DNA of 39,751 bases, taken from Desulfobacula sp. (GTDB lineage: Bacteria; Desulfobacterota; Desulfobacteria; Desulfobacterales; Desulfobacteraceae). Below are positions 8,086 through 15,378 of the stretch, piece by piece; position 1 is the first letter of the stretch, and each line of letters begins with the position of its first letter. The notes beneath the pieces were generated by a model, which saw only the letters and a list, made by a program, of their open reading frames with translations, was not told where the DNA came from and made no database searches. Made by a program: the position numbers and the translations under genes. Where the stretch lies: the NCBI GenBank assembly GCA_012031875.1, contig JAAUSZ010000012.1, forward strand, positions 1 through 39,751, given 5' to 3'.

Positions 8086-8474
8086 ATGAAAATTCTTGTT
8101 GTTGATGACGAGCTGGTCAGCCGGAAAAAATGATGAAGATCCTAACCGACTTTGGGCAATGTGAAGGGGTGACTAACGGGAAAGCCGCCATCAGCGCTGT
8201 AAAAACAGCTCTTGAGGAATGGAAACTCTATCACCTGATCACCCTTGACATTTCAATGCCGGACATCAGCGGAACCGATGTGCTGAAGGCCATCCGGAAA
8301 ATAGAAACGGAACGGGGCCTTGACCCCCAGGAAAAGGCAAAAATCCTCATGGTGACCTCCCATTCCGATATGGATACGGTTAAGGCCTGCATTGGGAAAT
8401 GTGACGGTTATGTGATCAAACCCTTTAATAAGGAAGTCGTGGTCGAGAAAATGAAAAAGATAGGAGTTCTCTAA
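8086..8474 (+). CDS. Single-domain CheY-like response regulator (one apparent frameshift)
   Basis: Corrected length is 129 residues, a lone receiver domain. MKILVVDDE supplies the acidic pair, LDISMPDISG the phospho-acceptor aspartate, MVTSHSD the conserved Thr/Ser and VIKPFNKE the conserved lysine. The first 15 codons are in a different frame from the rest. Adding one A to the A6 run at 8125-8130 joins SRKK to MMKILTDFG. No output domain, so it would act by protein contact or in a phosphorelay. The SSDTVKAC-like stretch (MDTVKACIGKCDGY) resembles receivers paired with PAS histidine kinases in Desulfobacterota, but no kinase is adjacent. The 5' region holds 11-bp direct repeats and a strong hairpin. 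Confidence 0.88.
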
Positions 8475-8592
8475 CCCGCTGGTTTCTTTTACCCGCCTTC
8501 TTTAAAGCACAGACACACCTTTTACAGAGGGCGGGAAGCATGCGAATTCCGATTTCAATTCCTCTTTAATGTTTCCATGAAGTCATTGAAAC

Positions 8593-9074
8593 TCATTTTT
8601 CATAGTTTCCCGAGTGGATATAGGTTAACACCTTGGAAAGGTAATCTTCATCTACGTACCCGGGAAGGCTGTCGAGCCTGGCGCCGTCGGGGTTGAGAAA
8701 CCAGATGGTGGGCAGACCCCTGACCTTCCATTGATTTGCAATCTCGGTATCTTTTCCGTATCCACCTGGATACTGATGAAATTTTCATTTAAATCGGCCC
8801 ATATTTTTTTATCCATAAATGTGGTGGCTTCCATTTTTTTGCAATAGGTGCACCAGTCGGCATGAAAATATAAAAATACATGCTTGTTCCGGCTTTTGGC
8901 CAGTTTCAGGCCCTCATCATAGGATTGCCACTGGATGCCCGCGTCTTTTGGATTCGGCTTGCTTGTTTTCCCAGGAGTTTCAACCGCCTCTCCATCCGTA
9001 ATACGGTTATGGATCATCACACCGGCAAAAGCGACACAGATCAGCGCAATCACAAGCATATTTTCTTTTTTCAT
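8593..9074 (-). CDS. Membrane-anchored thioredoxin-like protein, DUF255/thioredoxin_7 type (one apparent frameshift)
   Basis: Corrected length is 160 residues. An N-terminal signal anchor (MKKENMLVIALICVAFAGVMI) leads to a periplasmic thioredoxin-like domain with YFHADWCTYCKKME, i.e. a WCxxC active site. The next residues ATTFMDKKIWADLNENFISIQVDTEK match the thioredoxin_7 family used in periplasmic thiol-disulfide exchange. The frame breaks at a 4-base homopolymer (8752-8755). One extra base restores KDTEIANQWKVRGLPTIWFLNPDG with the cis-Pro loop (GLPTIWF) and a stop at 8593. Start 9074 has AAGGAC seven bases upstream. Likely keeps cysteines of exported redox proteins reduced; the target is unknown. 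A cluster rich in haem c and sulfur proteins follows on the other side of the DsrE-like gene. Confidence 0.82.
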
Positions 9075-9265
9075 GCTCAAGTCCTTTATGTAAATAAAAT
9101 TATACCCCATGACCGGGTCCAACCATATCACAGTTCTCAGCAATGTTCATGCCAAAACTTGATTTTTGGGAGAGTGATAATAAATACCACCCTGTGGCTT
9201 TACATCCCATGAAACTTTATTTATGAATACACTTTATATTTTTACATCAACCAAAGGAGAATAAA

Positions 9266-9625
9266 ATGACCAACAATGTAGTTGTGACACTGTCCTGCGG
9301 GACCGACAACCCCAACCGGGCGACACGGGCGCTTTTTCTTGCCGCGGTAGCCCAGAAAAAAGGAAAAAACGTAACCGTATTCCTGCTGGATGACGGGGTG
9401 TTCCTGGCCAGGAAAGGCGCTGCAGAAAATATCAAGGCCGCCACGGGTGATTCAGCCGATGATTCCCTGGCCCATTTGCAGGCCCATAATGTCCCGATCC
9501 TGGTCTGTACCCCCTGTGCCAAATCAAGGTTTATTGAAGAAAAAGACCTGGCCGAGTCATGCCGGTATGCCACGGCCGCGGAACTGGTCGATCTTGCCTG
9601 TGATGCAGCCGTCATCAGCCTTTAA
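9266..9625 (+). CDS. DsrE/DsrF-like family protein
   Basis: 119 residues, small cytoplasmic protein of the DsrE/F-like fold. It shows an N-terminal strand VVVTLSCGTDNP, the helix NRATRALFLAAVAQKKG, strand NVTVFLLDDGVFLA, and a cysteine pair in VPILVCTPCAKSR. In DsrE-type proteins a cysteine at this position accepts sulfane sulfur from TusA- or rhodanese-like donors. The presence of two cysteines (CTPC) could also permit disulfide chemistry. It ends 12 bases from the end of the convergent sigma-54 activator gene, whose divergent target encodes a triple rhodanese, so a shared sulfur-transfer role is plausible but inferred. AAAGGAG lies ahead of the ATG. No sigma-54 motif was found upstream. Confidence 0.8.
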   Translation: MTNNVVVTLSCGTDNPNRATRALFLAAVAQKKGKNVTVFLLDDGVFLARKGAAENIKAATGDSADDSLAHLQAHNVPILVCTPCAKSRFIEEKDLAESCRYATAAELVDLACDAAVISL

Positions 9626-9636
9626 GCAGGTTCATG

Positions 9637-11004
9637 TCAGTTGTATCCCGTATTTTTGATGCGCTTCCAGACGGTGACCCGGCTCACCCCTAATCTTTCA
9701 GCGGCCCTGCTCTGGTTTCCGTCTGATTTTTGAAGCGCATCCATCAGGCTTTCTTTTTCAGACATCCCCACCCTGACAACCGGCTCCATGTTCAGGTCAT
9801 TCACCGGCTCCGGCAGGGGCGGCTTACAGGAGGCGATCTTTTCCGGCAGATGCTCGGGTCCGATGCTTTTCCCCCTTGCCAAAACAAAGGCGTATTCTAT
9901 GGTATTTCTTAATTCCCGCACATTCCCGGGCCAGGGATAGGCCACCATCATGCGCATGGCTTCAGGTCTGAATCCCAGGATATTCTTCCCTGTTTTTTCC
10001 GACAGGAACTGGATGAAATGCTGGATGATCAGGGTGATATCATCCTTGCGCCGGCGAAGGGGGGGAATGGTCAAGGGAAAGACATTGATCCTGAAATACA
10101 GGTCCTCCCGGAAGGCATTGGCTGCGATGAGGGCTTCCAGGTCCCGGTTGGTGGCCGTGATGATGCGGACATCAATGGGGATGGAGCGGTTCGCCCCCAC
10201 CCGCTGGATCATTTTCTCCTCCAGGACCCGGAGCAGTTTGACCTGGACCGGGGGAGGGATATCCCCGATTTCATCCAGGAAAAGGGTTCCCTTATGGGCG
10301 GCTTCAAATCTGCCTATCCGGTCGCTGTCCGCGCCGGTATAGGCCCCTTTGACATGTCCGAACAATTCGCTTTCCAGGATGCTCTCACTCAAGGCCGCGC
10401 AATTGACCTTGACAAAAGGCTTCTGGGCCCTGTTCCCGGTTTCGTGCAGGGCCTTTGCCACCATTTCCTTTCCTGTTCCGCTCTCGCCCAGGATCATGAC
10501 CGGAGTATCCAAAGAGGCCAGACTTTCAATTCCTTCATAAAGGCTCTGCATGACCGGGGTTCTTCCGATGATGCCGTGGAAGCCGTCGTCAATATGGTAC
10601 ATCCGCTTGATGGAGGCCAGCTCGTTCTTATAATGGATGTTTTCGGAAATATCTTTCAGGGTTTCAACGGCCCCCACAATCTCATTTTTCTGGTTATACA
10701 GCACCGTGGCATTTTTAATGATGGGTACGGCCTGGTTTCTGCGGTTGGTAATCACACACTTCTTTTCCCGGATAAAATCCTCGGAAAACAGCGCACACCA
10801 TTTTTTTCCGGAGCCCTCGCCGATGATTTTACACCCGGTGCAGTTCAGTATCCTGCAGGACCGGCCCCTCAGCTCTTCTTCAGTATAGCCGGTCATTAAT
10901 TGGGCATTCTGGTTGGCCGCCACAAAGCATCCTTTTTCATCCACGATAATAATACCGTCCTGGACGGAATCGATGATCGCCCGCCAGTGTTTGTCAATAT
11001 CCAT
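9637..11004 (-). CDS. Sigma-54-dependent transcriptional activator with cysteine-rich PAS sensor
   Basis: 455 residues with three parts. The PAS domain, about 8-118, carries five clustered cysteines (C50, C55, C58, C70, C83). The AAA+ domain, about 145-375, has Walker A GESGTGKE 173-180, the sigma-54 contact loop GAYTGA 220-225 (F to Y variant of GAFTGA) and Walker B LFLDE 241-245. The Fis-type helix-turn-helix, 420-450, includes NQSRAAERLGVSRVTVWKRI. There is no receiver domain, so sensing is direct through PAS. The cysteine cluster suggests an Fe-S cluster, metal or thiol redox sensor (inference). It is divergent from the triple-rhodanese gene, whose upstream region has a near-perfect sigma-54 promoter and clustered GTTAA half-sites, so that is the likely target. 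Other sigma-54 promoters in the window may also respond. GAGGGTGAT precedes the ATG. Confidence 0.93.
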   Translation of the reverse strand: MDIDKHWRAIIDSVQDGIIIVDEKGCFVAANQNAQLMTGYTEEELRGRSCRILNCTGCKIIGEGSGKKWCALFSEDFIREKKCVITNRRNQAVPIIKNATVLYNQKNEIVGAVETLKDISENIHYKNELASIKRMYHIDDGFHGIIGRTPVMQSLYEGIESLASLDTPVMILGESGTGKEMVAKALHETGNRAQKPFVKVNCAALSESILESELFGHVKGAYTGADSDRIGRFEAAHKGTLFLDEIGDIPPPVQVKLLRVLEEKMIQRVGANRSIPIDVRIITATNRDLEALIAANAFREDLYFRINVFPLTIPPLRRRKDDITLIIQHFIQFLSEKTGKNILGFRPEAMRMMVAYPWPGNVRELRNTIEYAFVLARGKSIGPEHLPEKIASCKPPLPEPVNDLNMEPVVRVGMSEKESLMDALQKSDGNQSRAAERLGVSRVTVWKRIKNTGYN

Positions 11005-11019
11005 ATCACCCTCACAGCC

Positions 11020-11057
11020 GTTAACATCCTTAACAGTTAAATTAACAATTAGTTAAC
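11020..11057. promoter_or_regulatory. Cluster of GTTAA/TTAAC half-sites, candidate enhancer for the divergent activator
   Basis: GTTAAC at 11020 pairs with TTAAC at 11030-11034 (GTTAA-N5-TTAAC). GTTAA 11036-11040 pairs with TTAAC 11042-11046 (1-bp spacer). A complete GTTAAC follows at 11052-11057. Five half-sites within 38 bp lie 111-148 bp upstream of the sigma-54 promoter at 11168, the usual distance for an enhancer-binding activator, and just before that activator's own gene, which would allow autoregulation. Confidence 0.55.
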
Positions 11058-11167
11058 ACAAATGCAACCTCATTTTTTCGCCGCCCCAGGGTCAGGATTT
11101 GCGGGTTGTAAGGTTTTAATATTTAAATTCAATATGTTATCTCACATCGCCCATATTTTATGAATCA

Positions 11168-11183
11168 TGGCACAGTCATTGCT
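11168..11183 (+). promoter_or_regulatory. Sigma-54 promoter of the triple-rhodanese operon
   Basis: TGGCACAGTCATTGCT matches the -24/-12 consensus TGGCACRNNNNTTGCW at every fixed position, with exactly 10 bases between GG (11169-11170) and GC (11181-11182). Transcription would start near 11194, giving a 5' leader of about 55 bases before the ATG at 11249. Confidence 0.85.
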
Positions 11184-11248
11184 CAAGGGATATGAACGGT
11201 TACAAGAAAGATTATTATACACCTAACCCTGGTAATAAAGGAGACCCC

Positions 11249-12384
11249 ATGAAAAACAACCTTACGAACATAATGGCTCTTGTGTTTCTCTCAGGGCTTT
11301 TGCTGCTGACGGGATGCGCTCCTGTCAAAACCGCGAAAACCGCCGAGACCGAAGACCGGTCATGGATGTTCCATGACATTGTGGATGCCGCTTTCGTCAA
11401 GGCCCACATGGACATTCCCATGCCCGCCAATGTCATGCTCATTGATTCACGGCCCTATAAAACAAAATTTATCCAGGGCCATATCTCCGGCGCTGTCAGT
11501 ATCCCGTTTTCAGAATTTGACCAGAAAACAAATCTTCTTCCGGAAGATAAAAGCGCTCTCCTGATCTATTACTGCGAAGGCGAAACCTGCAAACTCAGCC
11601 ATAATTCCGCCCGGAAAGCCGAAGCCCTGGGCTATAAAAATGTGAAGGTGTATTCCAAGGGATATCCGGAATGGGTTACCCTGAAAGGCCATTACCCTTC
11701 CGTCAGCGCAGAGCAGGTGGCCCTGATGATTTCCGAGAACAAGGCCCTGATTGTGGATTCCCGGCCAAAACAGGCCAAATACGACAAAGGGCACATCCCC
11801 ACGGCCGTCAACATCCCCGACACCCAGTTTGACGAATTCAAGGGCAAACTGCCCCGAGACGCAAAGACTCCAGTGGTCTTTTACTGCGGCGGCCTGGATT
11901 GCCCCTTGAGCCATAAATCAGCGAAAAAGGCCATTGAGATGGGATACACCGATGTGTCCGTGTTCAGCCAGGGCTATCCGGAATGGGAAAAACGCTATGG
12001 CGGGTCCGCCCCTGCCGTGGCGGCAAAATCCGGCGGAGTCGAAGGCGCCATAGACCTTGACCGTTTCGCCGGCATCCTGGCAAACAATCCCGAATCCATC
12101 CTGCTCGTTGATGTCCGTGATCCCGATGAATTCGCCAAGGGATCATTTAAAACCGCGGTCAATATCCCGGTGGAAAAGCTTGAGAAAAAAATCAACGACC
12201 TGCCCGAGGACAAACCCGTTGTCTTTGTCTGCACCACGGCGCCCGGAGCGGAGAGGCTTTTTATATGATAAAAGACTTGAAAAATTCCTTAAAAGAAGTG
12301 TACTATGTGGAGGCTGGCATCACCTTCAAAGGCGACGGCCAATACGAAATCAAAAAACCCAAAAAATCCGGATCAGATAAATAA
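11249..12384 (+). CDS. Lipoprotein with three rhodanese domains (one apparent frameshift)
   Basis: Corrected length is 378 residues. A lipoprotein signal (hydrophobic core then LLTGC, Cys23) anchors it in the periplasm. Three rhodanese-like domains follow. Each has the opening LIDSR / IVDSR / LVDVRD and the GHI..AV.IP (GS in the third) stretch. The active-site loops are YYCEGETCKLS, FYCGGLDCPLS and FVCTTGARSGE, so all three keep the catalytic cysteine. Loops one and two carry an extra cysteine. The third loop is restored by adding one G at 12238-12239, which carries the frame to TAA at 12382. I reject the in-frame ATG at 11192 because it lies at the predicted sigma-54 start site. AAGGAG precedes 11249. 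Inferred role: moving sulfane sulfur in the periplasm. It lies 15 bases before the next gene. Confidence 0.85.
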
Positions 12385-12399
12385 AAAAGGAGATCTTCC

Positions 12400-12750
12400 A
12401 TGTTTAAAAAATTAACCATCCTGTTTGCGGCAGCCCTGTTCATCCTTGTGTCCAATACCATGCTTTTTGCCTCCGAAGGCCCCGGCGGCAATGACAGAAA
12501 AGGCAAATACACCTATCGGAAAGTGTATAAATCCTGTTCAGAAGCCGGCCAGGTTGAGTCTGCAACTCCAAAAATCAGTCCCGCCGATAAAACCATGGCC
12601 CAATGGAAGGCGATTTTTGAGGCTAAGAAATTTAATGAATTCGGCTGCGAGCAGCATTGGACCGCCTTATCCGATGAGGATATCCTTGATATCTATTCAT
12701 ATTTTTACGGCCATGCCTCGGATTCCCCTTCGCCGGCCACATGCAAATAG
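12400..12750 (+). CDS. Exported cytochrome-c-like protein lacking the haem motif
   Basis: 116 residues with a signal peptide (MFKKLTILFAAALFILV...LFAS). The mature part looks like a small class I cytochrome c. KGKYTYRKVYKSCSEAG sits where such proteins have the CxxCH helix, then a helix with TMAQWKAIFEAKKF, and a C-terminal DEDILDIYSYFYGHASD, like the final cytochrome helix. The expected CxxCH is replaced by YKSCS (43-47), so covalent haem attachment in the normal way is not possible. Three cysteines remain (C46, C83, C115), which could form a disulfide or carry persulfide beside the rhodanese lipoprotein. The resemblance is my reading of the pattern, not a database match. It is second in the sigma-54 operon and is followed by a strong terminator. 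Confidence 0.6.
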   Translation: MFKKLTILFAAALFILVSNTMLFASEGPGGNDRKGKYTYRKVYKSCSEAGQVESATPKISPADKTMAQWKAIFEAKKFNEFGCEQHWTALSDEDILDIYSYFYGHASDSPSPATCK

Positions 12751-12757
12751 GCAATAA

Positions 12758-12786
12758 AAAAGGACGGGGATGCTCCCCGTCCTTTT
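12758..12786 (+). terminator. Intrinsic terminator after the rhodanese operon
   Basis: AAAAGGACGGGGA (12758-12770), loop TGC, TCCCCGTCCTTTT (12774-12786): a 13-bp perfect stem ending in TTTT. It lies between the haem-less protein and the octaheme cytochrome, so it either ends the first operon or trims read-through into the second. Confidence 0.85.
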
Positions 12787-12820
12787 CACCAGTTCATATT
12801 CCTTAACCATGGAGAAGCCT

Positions 12821-14451
12821 ATGAATAATAGAATCTTATTCAGTTACGGAACGGCTGCAACAGCGATTGCCGTCCTTTTGTGCGCTCTTTCCCCGGCCTT
12901 TGCATCCACGCCGGAAAAGGGCGAGGACGCTTTGGGAAGGCGTCTTGCCCGGCAGGCCGTGAAGGACAGCAAACCCTGGACCACCACGGACCACAAAAAG
13001 CAGAGGCCCTGAACAGGGATTTCACCTCCGGGGAAGAGATTTCCCGGGCCTGTATTTCCTGCCATTCGGAAGCCGCCGGCCAGTTCCACAAGACCATTCA
13101 CTGGACCTGGCTGGCATCTGAAGACAAAACGGACCGCCGCTACGGCAAGGCCGGGTTTTCCGTGAACAATTTCTGCATCTCCGCCAATGCCATGGAGGAT
13201 AAGGGCTGCCTGAGCTGTCATCCCGGATGGAGCCAGAAGGGGGTCCAGGGTGAGGTCAATTGCCTGAAATGCCACAACTCATCCGGGTTTAATTTTGAAG
13301 AGGCCCTCACCGACATCCGATCCTTTTTAAAAGATGACGACCCCGAAGCCCATGAAATGGCAAAAGATCTCCAGCAGGAGATCAGGACTGCGGTCACCCA
13401 GGTGACCTTTCCCAATCGTAAAAACTGTGGGGACTGCCATTTTACCGGCGGCGGCGGCGACGGGGTGAAGCACGGGGACCTGGACACCTCTCTGACCAAA
13501 CCCAACCGCATGCTGGATGTGCATATGGGAACCGACGGGAAAAATTTCACCTGCACCCGGTGTCATACCACGGCGGAACACCATATTGCCGGGCGGATTT
13601 ATACCAACCCGGCTGTTGAATCCAGGAAAAGCCTCATCGAAGATGACCTGGCCCCGAAGATCACCTGCGAATCCTGCCACAGCGCCATGCCCCACAAGAA
13701 TGATTCCAAGATGAATGACCATACGGATGTGGTTTCCTGCCAGGCCTGCCATATTCCCAGTTTTGCCCGGGTGAATCCCACCATGATGTCCTGGGACTGG
13801 TCCAAGGCGGGAAAGATGAAGGACGGCAAACCCTATATCGAGGACGGCGAATTCGGGAAACCCGTGTATAAGACCATCAAAGGGGAATTCAAATGGGAAA
13901 AGAACGTGATCCCGGAATATTTCCGGTTCAACGGGTCTTTGACCAGCACCACGGCCGACGACATCATTGATCCCGGGAAAATTGTGGAGGTCAGCCGTCC
14001 GGTAGGGGACAAATCCGATCCCCAGACCCGCATCTTTCCCTTTAAAATCCACCGGGGAAAACAGCCCTACGACAAGGTCCACAACAAACTGCTGGCCCCT
14101 GTGCTTTCGGGACCCAAGGGATTCTGGACCACCCTGGACATGAATGACGCCATCGAGCGGGGCAATAAGGCCCTCGGCCTGCCCTATTCCGGCCAATTTG
14201 ATTATGTGGAGACCACCTATGCCGTGCCCATCACCCATATGGTGGCGCCCAAGGAAAACGCCCTGGCCTGCACGGAATGCCATATCCGGGAAACCTCCCG
14301 GCTGGCCGGGATCACGGACCTGTACATGCCGGGCCGGGACCGGTTCCGCCTGGTGGATACCATCGGATGGGTGTCTGTTCTCGGCGCCTTTGTGGCTGTC
14401 CTGCTGCACGGGCTGGGCCGGTTTTTCATGCGTAACGGCAAGGAGGATTAA
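12821..14451 (+). CDS. Octaheme c-type cytochrome, tetrathionate reductase family, membrane-anchored (one apparent frameshift)
   Basis: Corrected length is 543 residues. Signal peptide at 1-29. Eight CxxCH motifs start at about C78, C130, C148, C203, C245, C283, C307 and C484. The family also has a long haem-free stretch between motifs seven and eight and a C-terminal membrane helix (IGWVSVLGAFVAVLLHGLG). This matches the octaheme OTR family, whose Shewanella member reduces tetrathionate, nitrite and hydroxylamine in vitro; the true substrate here is not known. The first 60 residues are in another frame. One extra A in the A5 run at 12995-12999 joins DHKK to AEALNRDF. Start ATG 12821 has GGAGA five bases upstream. 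The next gene, a cytochrome b, begins one base after its stop, which implies electron input from quinol. Confidence 0.88.
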
Positions 14452-15096
14452 ATGACGGATCAAAAAACCATCAAAATCTATCTGTATACCCGGTTCGAAC
14501 GGCTCTGGCACTGGTTCCAGGCCGCGGTGGTCATCACGCTCATCATCACCGGCCTGGAAATCCACGGCGCCTATTCTTTCCTGGGATTTAAAACCGCGGT
14601 CCGGGTCCATAATTATATCGGCCTGACCTGGCTCACCCTGTTTGCCTTTTTTGTTTTCTGGCTGTTCACCACCGGAGAATGGAGGCAATATATCCCCACC
14701 ACCAAAAGGCTTTTTTCCGTGGTCCGCTATTATGCCTGGGATATTTTTCAGGGCAAGCCCCATCCGGTCCAGAAATCAACCCATGCAAAGCATAATCCCC
14801 TGCAGAGGCTGGCCTATCTGGGCATTTCCGCCATGCTTTTGCCGGTGCAGATGGCGACCGGGCTTTTATATTATCTTTACAATCATCTCCAGGGAGTGCT
14901 CCCGCTTTCCGTTCTTGCCGGGATCCACACCCTGGTCGCTCTTTTCCTCCTGAATTTTCTGATCATCCACCTTTATATGATCACTACGGGACATTCCGTC
15001 CTGGGGCATATTGCGGGCATGGTCACGGGCTGGGAAGAAGTCACCGACACCACGGCCATTGAAGACTGGGAAACCAAGGCTGTCAGAAAAACTTAA
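14452..15096 (+). CDS. Membrane cytochrome b subunit (b561 / thiosulfate reductase type)
   Basis: 214 residues with four to five membrane helices. Candidate haem b histidines lie in RLWHWFQ (helix 1), VRVHNYIGL (helix 2), and IHTLVAL plus IIHLYMITTGHS in the last helices. This pattern fits the Ni/Fe-hydrogenase/thiosulfate-reductase cytochrome b family. It starts directly after the octaheme cytochrome stop, with the ribosome site AAGGAGG inside that gene's end, so the two are translationally coupled. Expected role: quinol oxidation at the membrane and electron transfer to the octaheme protein. It could also work in reverse. A hairpin follows at 15100-15140, and the cydAB promoter lies 195 bases downstream. 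Confidence 0.85.
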   Translation: MTDQKTIKIYLYTRFERLWHWFQAAVVITLIITGLEIHGAYSFLGFKTAVRVHNYIGLTWLTLFAFFVFWLFTTGEWRQYIPTTKRLFSVVRYYAWDIFQGKPHPVQKSTHAKHNPLQRLAYLGISAMLLPVQMATGLLYYLYNHLQGVLPLSVLAGIHTLVALFLLNFLIIHLYMITTGHSVLGHIAGMVTGWEEVTDTTAIEDWETKAVRKT

Positions 15097-15099
15097 AAA

Positions 15100-15140
15100 A
15101 TTTCCCCTGCGGGAGCAGCTCCGGCTTCTGCAGGGGAAAT
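15100..15140 (+). terminator. Probable terminator hairpin after the cytochrome b gene
   Basis: ATTTCCCCTGC (15100-15110) and GCAGGGGAAAT (15130-15140) form an 11-bp perfect stem starting 4 bases after the stop. The loop holds a second small inverted repeat. There is no strong T-tract, so it may protect mRNA or terminate weakly. Confidence 0.55.
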
Positions 15141-15290
15141 ACCTGTCTCACTTAAACAATACAACAGTGTTTCATTTTTTTGCCTTCCGGCTGTCTCAAA
15201 AACAAAAATCCTGCTTGCCATCCCTTGTAAAATCCGGTAATGTGCTGATATTTATAGCCCAATAATTAAATTTTTCTTTCTTTTCACCCA

Positions 15291-15306
15291 TGGCATATGA
15301 ATTGCT
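15291..15306 (+). promoter_or_regulatory. Sigma-54 promoter of cydAB
   Basis: TGGCATATGAATTGCT: GG at 15292-15293, 10 bases, GC at 15304-15305. It matches TGGCAY-N5-TTGCW. Predicted start near 15317, about 62 bases ahead of the cydA ATG. Confidence 0.75.
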
Positions 15307-15378
15307 TTTTTTCCCAAAAAAGTAATCTATGAATTTTGTAACAGTATCAGGCTAAAACAGTATTAAGTGGAGGGATTT

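Noticed and set aside
8086-8140. Programmed -1/+1 frameshifting at A6 runs
   Set aside because: The same kind of break occurs in unrelated housekeeping genes and in G, C and T runs, without slippery-site plus stem patterns, so sequence error explains it better.
9150-9265. Sigma-54 promoter for the DsrE-like gene
   Set aside because: No GG-N10-GC arrangement was found in the upstream region on the plus strand.
11192-11248. Upstream ATG of the rhodanese lipoprotein giving 19 more residues
   Set aside because: It falls at the predicted sigma-54 start site and would bury the lipoprotein signal; the ATG at 11249 has a good ribosome site and signal peptide.
13327-14763. Long 478-codon minus-strand ORF opposite the octaheme cytochrome
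   Set aside because: It is a shadow of the high-GC third-position bias of the real plus-strand genes; the translation is low-complexity Gly/His/Pro-rich with no domain.
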